Assembly: GCA_019454165.1 (NCBI GenBank)
Contig: CP075367.1
Coordinates: forward strand, 2,024,805-2,088,804
Length of the DNA: 64,000 nucleotides
Direction: 5' to 3'
Origin: Anaerolineales bacterium
Lineage (GTDB): Bacteria; Chloroflexota; Anaerolineae; Anaerolineales; UBA11579
Shown: one piece after another, positions 31,241 to 38,252 of the stretch
How the letters are laid out: every line of letters begins with the position of its first letter
Numbering within the stretch: the stretch's first letter is position 1
Made by a program: the position numbers and the translations under genes
Notes under the pieces: generated by a model
Seen by the model: the letters and a program-made list of their open reading frames with translations, nothing else
Database searches by the model: none
What the model was told of the DNA's origin: nothing

Positions 31241-31884
31241 TGAAGGGCAAAGCACTCGAACGCAAGATCGCCTTGATGGCGCTGGCGGCCGGCCTGGTGC
31301 TGGCCGCCATGCTGGCGGCCACCGTACTGCAAGGCGCGGCCGAGACCTCGTTCGACGCCGCCATGCCGCCGGCGCAGTACGTCGACAACCTGCTGCAGCA
31401 CGAGACAGCGCTGCGCACGTATGTGGCGCTGGACAGCTTCTTTGTGCTGTTCTATACGGCGGTGTTCGTGCTGCTGGCCATGGCGCTCAAGAATGCCGAG
31501 AACCTGTGGCTGGTTGCGGCCGGGCTTGGCGCGTTGCTGATCACGACCTATCTGGATATTCACGAGAACAATGAGCTGCTGATCTTCCTGCAGATGGCCC
31601 AGCAAGGCGTCTTGCCAGGCGCCGAGATGGTGCATTCGCGCGCCCTGTGGAGCGCGGTGAAATTCCATAGCAGCTATGTGAGCTTCTTCCTGATGGCGTT
31701 CGTGCTGCCTGACAAGACCATGCTGGAGCGCAGCTTGCGCTGGGCGCTGTGGTTAGGCTATGTACCGGTTGGCATATTGGTCTACGCCTTCCCCAGCCCG
31801 TGGTTCACGCTGGCGCGCTTTGTCTTCATGCTGGTGGGCTTGTGCTTGCTGGCTTGGAACTTCCACCTGCGTTCACGCAAGTAG
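31240..31884 (+). CDS. Six-helix membrane protein, function unknown
   Basis: 214-aa protein with about six hydrophobic segments, such as MALAAGLVLAAMLAATVLQG, SFFVLFYTAVFVLLAMAL and FVFMLVGLCLLAWNF. The loop YLDIHENNELLIFLQMAQQ carries charged residues. The ATG overlaps the hmgA stop by one base, so it is coupled to the tyrosine operon, but nothing in the sequence ties it to aromatic metabolism. I do not recognise the family. Confidence 0.75.
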   Translation: MKGKALERKIALMALAAGLVLAAMLAATVLQGAAETSFDAAMPPAQYVDNLLQHETALRTYVALDSFFVLFYTAVFVLLAMALKNAENLWLVAAGLGALLITTYLDIHENNELLIFLQMAQQGVLPGAEMVHSRALWSAVKFHSSYVSFFLMAFVLPDKTMLERSLRWALWLGYVPVGILVYAFPSPWFTLARFVFMLVGLCLLAWNFHLRSRK

Positions 31885-31890
31885 CGGCTC

Positions 31891-32526
31891 ATGCAGTTTG
31901 ACCCGCAAACCGCTCCGGCTGGCGCCGTAAGCAAGATCCTGACTGGCAGTGTGATCCCCCGCCCGATCGCGTGGGTCTCCACGGTCAGCGCGGACGGCGT
32001 GCTCAATTTAGCGCCGTTCTCGTTCTTCAATGTCGCCGCACACAAGCCCCCCACCCTGCTGTTTTGCATCGAGGTGCGCGGCACGGATGGCGGCATCAAG
32101 GATACGTATCACAACATCATGGCGACCAAGCAATACGTCATCAACATCGCCACCGAACCGCTGGCCGAGGCCATGAACCTGAGCTCGACCGAACTGCCGC
32201 CGGAGGGCGACGAGTTCGAGGTGGCCGGGCTGACGCCGGCCCCCTCCGCCCGCGTGACGCCGCCGCGGGTGGCCGAGAGCCCGGTGAGCTTCGAATGCGA
32301 GCTGCGCCAGGTGGTACCGATTGGGGATGGCACGCCAGGCTCGGCATGGATCATGATCGGCGAAGTGGTGTATGTGCACGTGGCCGACGAAATCATCAAT
32401 GAGAAGTTTTATGTTGACTCACAAAAACTGCGCGCCATCGGCCGCCTTTCAGGCTTTGGCTATTCGCGCACTACGGATACGTTTGAAATGAAGCGCCCAC
32501 CCTCTCAATTGGGGAGTACGTCATGA
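31891..32526 (+). CDS. Flavin reductase-like FMN-binding protein (DIM6/NTAB, flavoredoxin type)
   Basis: FMN-binding split-barrel protein, 211 aa, probably an NAD(P)H-dependent flavin reductase or flavoredoxin. The family core is ILTGSVIPRPIAWVSTVSADG followed by LAPFSFFNVAAHKPPTL, and it ends with LRAIGRLSGFGYSRTTDTF. It starts 6 bases after the membrane protein gene and its stop overlaps the channel gene start by four bases. It could supply reduced flavin for an oxygenase; no partner is obvious because hppD and hmgA do not use flavin. Confidence 0.9.
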   Translation: MQFDPQTAPAGAVSKILTGSVIPRPIAWVSTVSADGVLNLAPFSFFNVAAHKPPTLLFCIEVRGTDGGIKDTYHNIMATKQYVINIATEPLAEAMNLSSTELPPEGDEFEVAGLTPAPSARVTPPRVAESPVSFECELRQVVPIGDGTPGSAWIMIGEVVYVHVADEIINEKFYVDSQKLRAIGRLSGFGYSRTTDTFEMKRPPSQLGSTS

Positions 32527-33683
32527 TCACAATCGCGAATATCAGACTTTGGATGGAAACCAACCCAACTCTCGCCCCCTGGGTGGTAGTGGGCGCGATC
32601 CTGCTGAGCTTATTGATCGCCCGCTATGTTGTCGGCCGCGGCCTGATGTGGCTGGCGCGCAGCACCAAGAACCAGTGGGACGATGTGCTGGTCAAGCACA
32701 TGAAGCCCTTGCGGCTCTCATGGGTAGCGCCGCTGGCGGTGCTATATCTGTTTGCATATTTGTGGCCCCAGTACGCGCGAGCGCTACAGTCCATCTCACT
32801 CTTCTTTATCTTGTGGATCCTGGTGCTGACGCTGAACGCTCTGTTGACGGCGGCCAATGTGATCTACGAGAGCCGCGCCAACTACAGCGGCGTGGCGATC
32901 CAGGGCTATCTGGACCTGGGCAAGATATTGATGATCGGCGTGGGTGTGATCCTGAGCATCTCTGTGTTTACAGGCCGCTCGCCGCTGCTGCTGCTGGGCG
33001 GGCTAGGCGCGCTGACCGCCATCCTGCTGCTTATCTTCCAGGACACCATCCTCGGACTGGTAGCCAGCGTGCAGATCGCCGCCAATGACCTCCTCAAGGA
33101 AGGTGACTGGATCGAAGTGCCGGCCTTCAATGCCGATGGCGATGTGATGAACATGTCGCTGCACACCGTCAAGATCCAGAACTTCGACAAGACATTCACC
33201 GTCATCCCTACCCATAAGCTGCTTGAAGTCTCATTCAAGAACTGGCGCGGCATGAGCCAAAGCGGCGGCCGCCGCATCAAGCGCTCGATCTCGCTGGATA
33301 TTCAAAGCGTCCGCTTTTGCAATGAAAAAGAAATGACGCGCTTGAAACAAATGGACTTGCTCAAGGATTTCTTTGCCAACAAGCCCAGTCAGCTCACCAA
33401 CGTCTCAGTGTTCATGGCCTATGTGGAAAGCTACCTGCGCCAGCGCCCGGACATCAAGAAGGACCAGACCATCATGGTGCGCCAGCTTGACCCGGGGCCG
33501 ACCGGCCTGCCGGTCGAGATCTACATCTTCGCCAGCACGACCGCCTGGGAAGAATATGAAGCCATCCAGGCTAGCATCTTTGACCATTTGCTGGCGATCG
33601 TGCCCGAGTTTGGCCTGCGCGTGTTCCAGAATCCGACGGGCGGTGACTTTTCAAGCTTCATAAGCCAGACCGATGCCCAGTAG
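32523..33683 (+). CDS. Mechanosensitive ion channel, MscS family (YbdG-like)
   Basis: Membrane channel that opens under tension and releases solutes in hypo-osmotic shock. Four to five N-terminal hydrophobic segments lead to the pore-lining helix and the MscS beta domain (LLLIFQDTILGLVASVQIAANDLLKEGDWI). The extended soluble part HTVKIQNFDKTFTVIPTHKL and KNWRGMSQSGGRRIKRSI is characteristic of the YbdG/MscM subgroup. The length, 386 aa, fits. It ends the operon and is followed by a terminator. Confidence 0.92.
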   Translation: MITIANIRLWMETNPTLAPWVVVGAILLSLLIARYVVGRGLMWLARSTKNQWDDVLVKHMKPLRLSWVAPLAVLYLFAYLWPQYARALQSISLFFILWILVLTLNALLTAANVIYESRANYSGVAIQGYLDLGKILMIGVGVILSISVFTGRSPLLLLGGLGALTAILLLIFQDTILGLVASVQIAANDLLKEGDWIEVPAFNADGDVMNMSLHTVKIQNFDKTFTVIPTHKLLEVSFKNWRGMSQSGGRRIKRSISLDIQSVRFCNEKEMTRLKQMDLLKDFFANKPSQLTNVSVFMAYVESYLRQRPDIKKDQTIMVRQLDPGPTGLPVEIYIFASTTAWEEYEAIQASIFDHLLAIVPEFGLRVFQNPTGGDFSSFISQTDAQ

Positions 33684-33698
33684 TTCCCACACGGGTCT

Positions 33699-33729
33699 AA
33701 AAAGCCTCGCTCAATGAGCGAGGCTTTTT
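33699..33729 (+). terminator. Terminator of the tyrosine/MscS operon
   Basis: 14-bp stem AAAAAGCCTCGCTC and its complement around AAT, then T-run. Confidence 0.9.
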
Positions 33730-33760
33730 GTTAGCCATTTTGCAGGCCGCCGTGGACTGT

Positions 33761-33766
33761 TACAAT
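33761..33766 (+). promoter_or_regulatory. -10-like element upstream of the oligopeptidase gene
   Basis: TACAAT, 43 bases upstream of the oligopeptidase start codon. No convincing -35. Confidence 0.3.
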
Positions 33767-33815
33767 TTTCTGCACCTGGATACAGAGTATCAAGGATACG
33801 GTTGAAAGGATGAAA

Positions 33816-35813
33816 ATGGCTACAAAGAAGAAGAAACCCGCAAAAAAGGCTCCAGTAAAAACCAAGGCTAAGAAGACCGCCAAGGCGAAGGCCAAAGTGA
33901 CCAAGAAGACAGTCAAGAAGGTGGCCAAAAAGGTTGCGCGCAAGCCTGCCGTAAAGAAGGCCGCCGCCCGCAAGCCGAAGGCGGCCGCGGCCCCTAACCT
34001 GGGGAATGTGCCCCGTTGGGACCTAAGCAATGTCTACACAGGGCTGGAGAGCGCCGATTTCAAGGCTGGCATCGCTGACCTGCAGTCCCAGTTGGACTCA
34101 ATCGAAGCCTACCTGGGCGAGCACAAGATCCGCAAGAACCCCGGTGGCCCGCTGCAAACCAGCACAGACGAGCAGGCCAATGTGCTGTCTTCTCTGCTGG
34201 ACAAGGTCAACACGGTAGCGCGCCTGTACGGTACATTGCGTGCTTACATTGCCTCCTATACCACCACAGACTCGTACGACCAGACTGCCCGCCGCATCGA
34301 ATCTGAGGTGGAGCAGTATGGCGTAAATCTGCAGAAGATCGATGTAGCCATCAGCGGCTGGGTCGGCACCTTGAGCAGCAGCCAACTGGAGGAGATCACT
34401 CGCCGCCCCGGTACGCTGGCCGGGCATGCCTTCTACCTGAAGGAGCTGCACGAGCAGAGCAAGTACCTGATGGACTCCGAGCAGGAAGCCTTGGCGGCTG
34501 AGCTCTCGCTCAGCGGCTCCAACGCATGGGGCAAGCTGCAGAACACCACCAACTCTCAACTCAGCGTAGAGTTCAAGCTGGATGGCAAGGTGCAGAAGCT
34601 GCCCATGCCGGCGCTGATCAATCTGCGCAGCCACGCTGACCCGGATGTGCGCCGCCGCGGCTACGAAGCCGAGATGGCCGCGTTTGACAGCGTGAAGGAA
34701 GTGTATGCCGCTTCCATGAACGGCGTAAAGGGCGAAGTGAACACACTCAACACGCGCCGCGGCCGCAGTGATGCGCTGCACTCCTCGGTTGACACATCGC
34801 GGATTGATCGCCAGACCCTGGATGCCATGATGGAAGCCATGCAAGACAGCTTCCCCATGTTCCGCAAGTATTTCAAGTCCAAGGCGCAACGCCTGGGCAA
34901 GAGCAGCCTGGCCTGGTGGGATCTGTATGCCCCCATGGGCAGCATGGACCGCGTCTACACCTACGAAGAGGCGCGCGACTTCATTCTGGAGCAGTTCGGC
35001 ACCTTCTCCGATGATCTGCGCGGCCTGGCCCAGCGCGCCTTCGACAAGAACTGGATCGACGCCGAGATGCGCGAGGGCAAGAGCGCGGGCGCGTTCTGCA
35101 TGGATGTGCCTGGTGTGGACGAGTCCCGCATTCTGGCCAATTTTGACGGTTCAATGGAGCAGCTGAGCACCCTGGCCCACGAACTGGGCCATGCGTATCA
35201 CAACGAATGCCTGGTGGGCAAACCCTATCTGCAGGCCATTACGCCCATGACCCTGGCCGAAACTGCCTCGATCATGTGCGAGACGATCATTACCAACGCC
35301 TCCATCAAACTGGCGCAGACTCCGGGCGAGAAACTGGCCATCCTCGAGAACCAACTGCTCAACGCATCGCAGGTGATCGTGGACATTACGTCACGCTTCT
35401 TGTTCGAGAAGGAAGTGTTCGAGCGCCGCGCCAAGGCGGAACTCTCCGCAGACGAGCTGTGCGAGATCATGGAGCGCGCTCAGTTGGCAACCTACGGCGA
35501 TGGGTTGGATCCCAAGCAGTTGCACAAGTACATGTGGACCTGGAAGCCGCATTACTACTATGCCGGTTTCTCGTTCTACAACTATCCGTATGCTTTCGGC
35601 CTGCTGTTTGGCACGGGTCTGTACGCCATCTACCAGCAGCGCGGGGCGGAGTTCACCAAAGACTACCGTGACCTGCTGGCCAGCACCGGCCTAGGCGATG
35701 CGGCTACCTTGGCGCAACGCTTCGGCATCAACATCCGTGAGAAGAAGTTCTGGCAAGACAGCCTGGCCGTCATCGGCGAGCAGGTTGAGGAGTACGTCAA
35801 CCTCAAGGCGTAG
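33816..35813 (+). CDS. pepF: Oligoendopeptidase F (M3B) with histone-like basic N-terminal tail
   Basis: Cytoplasmic zinc metallopeptidase that cleaves short peptides. The M3 active site is in STLAHELGHAYHNE (HExxH, about residue 455), and the PepF-type beginning VPRWDLSNVYTGLES and ending TGLGDAATLAQRFGINI are present. Before the enzyme lie about 60 residues made almost only of Lys, Ala, Val, Thr and Pro (KKKKPAKKAPVKTKAKKTAK and more), like histone H1 or AlgP tails. The ATG at 33816 is preferred to 33810 because AAAGG then has normal spacing. The tail would bind nucleic acid or ribosomes. About 665 aa in total, against the usual 600. Confidence 0.93.
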   Translation: MATKKKKPAKKAPVKTKAKKTAKAKAKVTKKTVKKVAKKVARKPAVKKAAARKPKAAAAPNLGNVPRWDLSNVYTGLESADFKAGIADLQSQLDSIEAYLGEHKIRKNPGGPLQTSTDEQANVLSSLLDKVNTVARLYGTLRAYIASYTTTDSYDQTARRIESEVEQYGVNLQKIDVAISGWVGTLSSSQLEEITRRPGTLAGHAFYLKELHEQSKYLMDSEQEALAAELSLSGSNAWGKLQNTTNSQLSVEFKLDGKVQKLPMPALINLRSHADPDVRRRGYEAEMAAFDSVKEVYAASMNGVKGEVNTLNTRRGRSDALHSSVDTSRIDRQTLDAMMEAMQDSFPMFRKYFKSKAQRLGKSSLAWWDLYAPMGSMDRVYTYEEARDFILEQFGTFSDDLRGLAQRAFDKNWIDAEMREGKSAGAFCMDVPGVDESRILANFDGSMEQLSTLAHELGHAYHNECLVGKPYLQAITPMTLAETASIMCETIITNASIKLAQTPGEKLAILENQLLNASQVIVDITSRFLFEKEVFERRAKAELSADELCEIMERAQLATYGDGLDPKQLHKYMWTWKPHYYYAGFSFYNYPYAFGLLFGTGLYAIYQQRGAEFTKDYRDLLASTGLGDAATLAQRFGINIREKKFWQDSLAVIGEQVEEYVNLKA

Positions 35814-35828
35814 CCTGAGATCAAGCAC

Positions 35829-35862
35829 AAAAAAAGCCCGCCGAATGGCGGGCTTTTTTTTT
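35829..35862. terminator. Bidirectional terminator between pepF and the TadE-like genes
   Basis: 14-bp stem AAAAAAAGCCCGCC and its complement around GAAT, with T-runs on both strands; 15 bases after the pepF stop and 2 bases from the TadE-like stop. Confidence 0.9.
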
Positions 35863-35863
35863 A

Positions 35864-36286
35864 TTAGCAGGTGGGCCGCAGGATCGTACTACTGGACGAA
35901 ACCGAGATAGGTATCGTCTGCGTGCCAATGATGGCGCCAACAAACGGCATTGTGAGCGTGAACTGGTGAGTAACGGTTACGGTGAGCTGCCCACCGGCAA
36001 CAATGGGGCTGGGCTTGGTGACGGCAACGGTGACATTGGTGGTATTTGACAGATCTACCGGGGTGGTAGAGCTGCTACGCACCCGGTTAATGATGTCTGC
36101 ATTGTTGACTGGGCAAAAGGACCCGAAGATAGCGCCTTCTTCAGCCGCTTCTCGCAAAGAGATGAGGGAGAAATAGGCGCGGCCGGCATCAACGCCTACA
36201 GCCAGGACCATCAACAAAGCAACAAAGGAAATCGCCAACTCGGTGAGGCTTTGGCCACGCTGGTGGCGCAGGCGAGAGGCAGGCAT
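35864..36286 (-). CDS. TadE/TadG-like pilus assembly protein
   Basis: A pseudopilin-like protein with one N-terminal membrane helix. The TadE motif is RGQSLTELAISFVALLMVLAVGVDAGRAYF (shown as residues 10-39), followed by SLREAAEEGA. The rest is a beta-rich extracellular part. The ATG at 36286 begins two bases before the stop of the upstream TadE-like gene ends (TAGTATG); the frame from 36310 would overlap that gene further. Two TadE-like genes form this unit; the secretion ATPase and platform genes of a Tad system are not in the window. Confidence 0.82.
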   Translation of the reverse strand: MPASRLRHQRGQSLTELAISFVALLMVLAVGVDAGRAYFSLISLREAAEEGAIFGSFCPVNNADIINRVRSSSTTPVDLSNTTNVTVAVTKPSPIVAGGQLTVTVTHQFTLTMPFVGAIIGTQTIPISVSSSSTILRPTC

Positions 36287-36287
36287 A

Positions 36288-36839
36288 CTATTCTGTCTCC
36301 GGGGGGGCAAGACCGATCTCTAGCGAAGCCAGCATGGGCAGCCAGCCGAGATCAACCCCCTTCACAATGGTGCGGCGGGTGATGGTGGTGAACGTAAGGA
36401 CTGGGAAACGAAAGATCGGCATGGGTGCGCCAGGTTGAAAGGTACCGGTAACCTGCACAACAATCCGATCACCGAGGGCAATGGTGGCGGCGCTGACCGG
36501 GCAATTCCCGAGCGAGCTGGTGCCGGGGCCGCGGTCATAGCTGATGAGCACATTGGCGGCGGTCACATTGCCCGGGCTGCCAAGCTGCACGGCGCGATCG
36601 CGAATGGCCGTGCAGTTGAGGTAGGCGGGCGTGCCACTGGTCTCGCCCACACCAGAACCCAGGCGGGCTGCCTCGCGGCTGGCGCTGCTGATCGACTGGT
36701 AGACATAGATCGCGCGCCCAGCCTCAAAGATCCCAACAACAATGAGCAGCAAAATAGGGATGGCCAACGCAAACTCCACCATGCCCTGCCCTGAGCGCAG
36801 TCGGGACCAGCGAAAACGAGAACGCAACGCCTTCAACAT
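36288..36839 (-). CDS. TadE-like pilus assembly protein
   Basis: 183-aa protein with the TadE motif SGQGMVEFALAIPILLLIVVGIFEAGRAIY (residues 17-46) and then SSASREAARLGSG, which is typical of TadE pseudopilins processed at the membrane. The remainder is extracellular and beta-rich. It is first of a two-gene unit, with the next gene starting at its stop codon. Both are likely minor pilins or surface-assembly proteins. Confidence 0.86.
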   Translation of the reverse strand: MLKALRSRFRWSRLRSGQGMVEFALAIPILLLIVVGIFEAGRAIYVYQSISSASREAARLGSGVGETSGTPAYLNCTAIRDRAVQLGSPGNVTAANVLISYDRGPGTSSLGNCPVSAATIALGDRIVVQVTGTFQPGAPMPIFRFPVLTFTTITRRTIVKGVDLGWLPMLASLEIGLAPPETE

Positions 36840-36862
36840 ATGCAGAAATTATAGCGAAATAG

Positions 36863-37255
36863 CTACTTCTTCTTGGCCGCTTTGCCTTTGGCTTTGGCGG
36901 GCTCGGTGCGGCCCAGGCTGTAGAGGCGGTTGAGGCCGCGCACCAGGAAGAACAGGGCGATCGCCACGATGAGGAAGTGGATCAGCGCGTTGGCAAACTC
37001 GCCGTAGTTAAGGGTGACGGCGCCAGCTTCCTTGGCGGCTTCCAACGTGGCGTAAGGGCCAGAGGGGTCGCCCGGTTTTAGCAGCACGTACAGATCTTTG
37101 AAGTCCGCGCCGCCCAGCACCAGGCCCAAGGGTGGCATAAGCACCCCATTGACCAGCGTATTGACGATGCCGGTGAAAGCCGTGCCCAGAATCAGACCAA
37201 CGGCAAGATCCATGGCGTTGCCACGAGTTGCAAATTCCTTAAATTCTTTGAGCAT
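36863..37255 (-). CDS. mscL: Large-conductance mechanosensitive channel MscL
   Basis: Pentameric emergency-release channel. The first 45 residues are diagnostic: FKEFATRGNAMDLAVGLILG, then LVNGVLMPPLGL. The second membrane helix is FLIVAIALFFLVRGLNRL. The C-terminus ends in a short basic stretch KAKGKAAKKK, in place of the usual acidic/helical bundle. AGAGG precedes the ATG. A second tension-gated channel (MscS type) lies 3 kb away. Confidence 0.96.
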   Translation of the reverse strand: MLKEFKEFATRGNAMDLAVGLILGTAFTGIVNTLVNGVLMPPLGLVLGGADFKDLYVLLKPGDPSGPYATLEAAKEAGAVTLNYGEFANALIHFLIVAIALFFLVRGLNRLYSLGRTEPAKAKGKAAKKK

Positions 37256-37279
37256 ATGTACCTCTACTTTATATAAAGA

Positions 37280-37597
37280 CTACTCGCCGGATATACGCAG
37301 GCCAATGATGCCGGCGATCAACAGAACCAGCGAGACGAGTTTGATGGTGTCACGCGGCTCATCCAACCACAGCATACCGAAGATGGCCGTGCCGGCCGCG
37401 CCAATACCGGTCCAGACGGCGTAGGCCGTGCCAACCGGGAGAGTCTTGAGCGCTTGCGAGAGCAAAGCCATACTGATGACCAGGCCAACAGCGAAGGCCG
37501 CCGTGTAGGCGGGCTTGGTGAAACCATCAGACTGTTTGAGCATCAGCGCCCAAAAGACTTCCATCAGACCGGCAATGAAGAGAATGATCCAGTTCAT
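37280..37597 (-). CDS. SMR-family guanidinium exporter, Gdx/SugE-like
   Basis: Small four-helix transporter of 105 aa that works as a dual-topology dimer. The beginning MNWIILFIAGLMEVFWALML has the essential Glu (residue 13) and the following GFT; SQALKTLPVGTAYAVWTGIG is close to SugE/Gdx of enterobacteria, which exports guanidinium. The ATG at 37597 is chosen because it aligns with the family start and lies 13 bases after the stop of the SET gene; a longer frame from 37822 runs inside that gene. No guanidine riboswitch was recognised upstream. Confidence 0.92.
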   Translation of the reverse strand: MNWIILFIAGLMEVFWALMLKQSDGFTKPAYTAAFAVGLVISMALLSQALKTLPVGTAYAVWTGIGAAGTAIFGMLWLDEPRDTIKLVSLVLLIAGIIGLRISGE

Positions 37598-37610
37598 GGT
37601 TGCGGCCGGC

Positions 37611-38138
37611 TTAGACAAGCGCATCGATCTTGTCCTGCAAGTAGGTCGAGAAGTAGCCTGCATAACGCTGGCGCAATTCCGGCAACCGCCAATCCTCGCT
37701 GGTGATCGTGCCGCGGCAATTCGCCGATCCGCAGGCGCATTCGAAATCTTCATCCGGCGTGCTATCGCACATGGCGTAGTCAATGCAGACTTCCTCGCCA
37801 ATGGCAATGTCCCGCATGGCAACGATCATGATCTGCCCACGGATGCCGGCATTCGCATCACAACTGTGATTGATGTAATCACCCGGGCCGGGCTTGCTGG
37901 AAACCAGATAGAAGCCATCCGCCACCTGGGCGCTCTGGCGTTTCTGATGCTCGCCCAGGTCTTTGAATATGGCCGTGGGTACGACATCCCCACCCCAAAT
38001 GGTGACGACCTCGTTCTTGGCAATGGGCTGTACGGCGAACATGCCGCGCCCTTCCACCGTTTTTTCCTGGCGAATCTCCAGCTTAGGAGAAAGCCATGAG
38101 TTAGGGTACGGCAAGCTGTAGTCTTCTTTTTCTGTCAT
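37611..38138 (-). CDS. SET domain protein with post-SET zinc motif
   Basis: Probable SAM-dependent lysine methyltransferase, 175 aa. The SET domain starts with GRGMFAVQPIAKNEVVTIWGG. The catalytic motifs are YINHSCDANAG (NHSCxxN) and GEEVCIDYAMCDS (the ELxxDY site). The post-SET cysteines CACGSANCRGTI would hold a zinc. The start ATG at 38138 fits the family, although 38183 is also possible and no Shine-Dalgarno precedes either. It sits just upstream of the Gdx gene in the same direction. The substrate, perhaps a ribosomal or nucleoid protein, is unknown. Confidence 0.88.
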   Translation of the reverse strand: MTEKEDYSLPYPNSWLSPKLEIRQEKTVEGRGMFAVQPIAKNEVVTIWGGDVVPTAIFKDLGEHQKRQSAQVADGFYLVSSKPGPGDYINHSCDANAGIRGQIMIVAMRDIAIGEEVCIDYAMCDSTPDEDFECACGSANCRGTITSEDWRLPELRQRYAGYFSTYLQDKIDALV

Positions 38139-38252
38139 AGGAGGAATGGCTCGGGCGGGCAGGATAGTTTCACAGTCTATCATGCCCGCCCGAAGGAGTT
38201 CAATAGGAAGCGCAGGCTACTATCTAAGCCTACGTTACTAGCCGGAGGCCAG

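Noticed and set aside
37256-37280. Guanidine riboswitch before the Gdx exporter
   Set aside because: The exporter follows the SET gene by 13 bases, leaving no room for a riboswitch; the short region checked has no ACGR-type motif.
37598-37822. Long N-terminal extension of the SugE/Gdx frame
   Set aside because: It lies inside the SET-domain gene in another frame and shows no membrane or family character.
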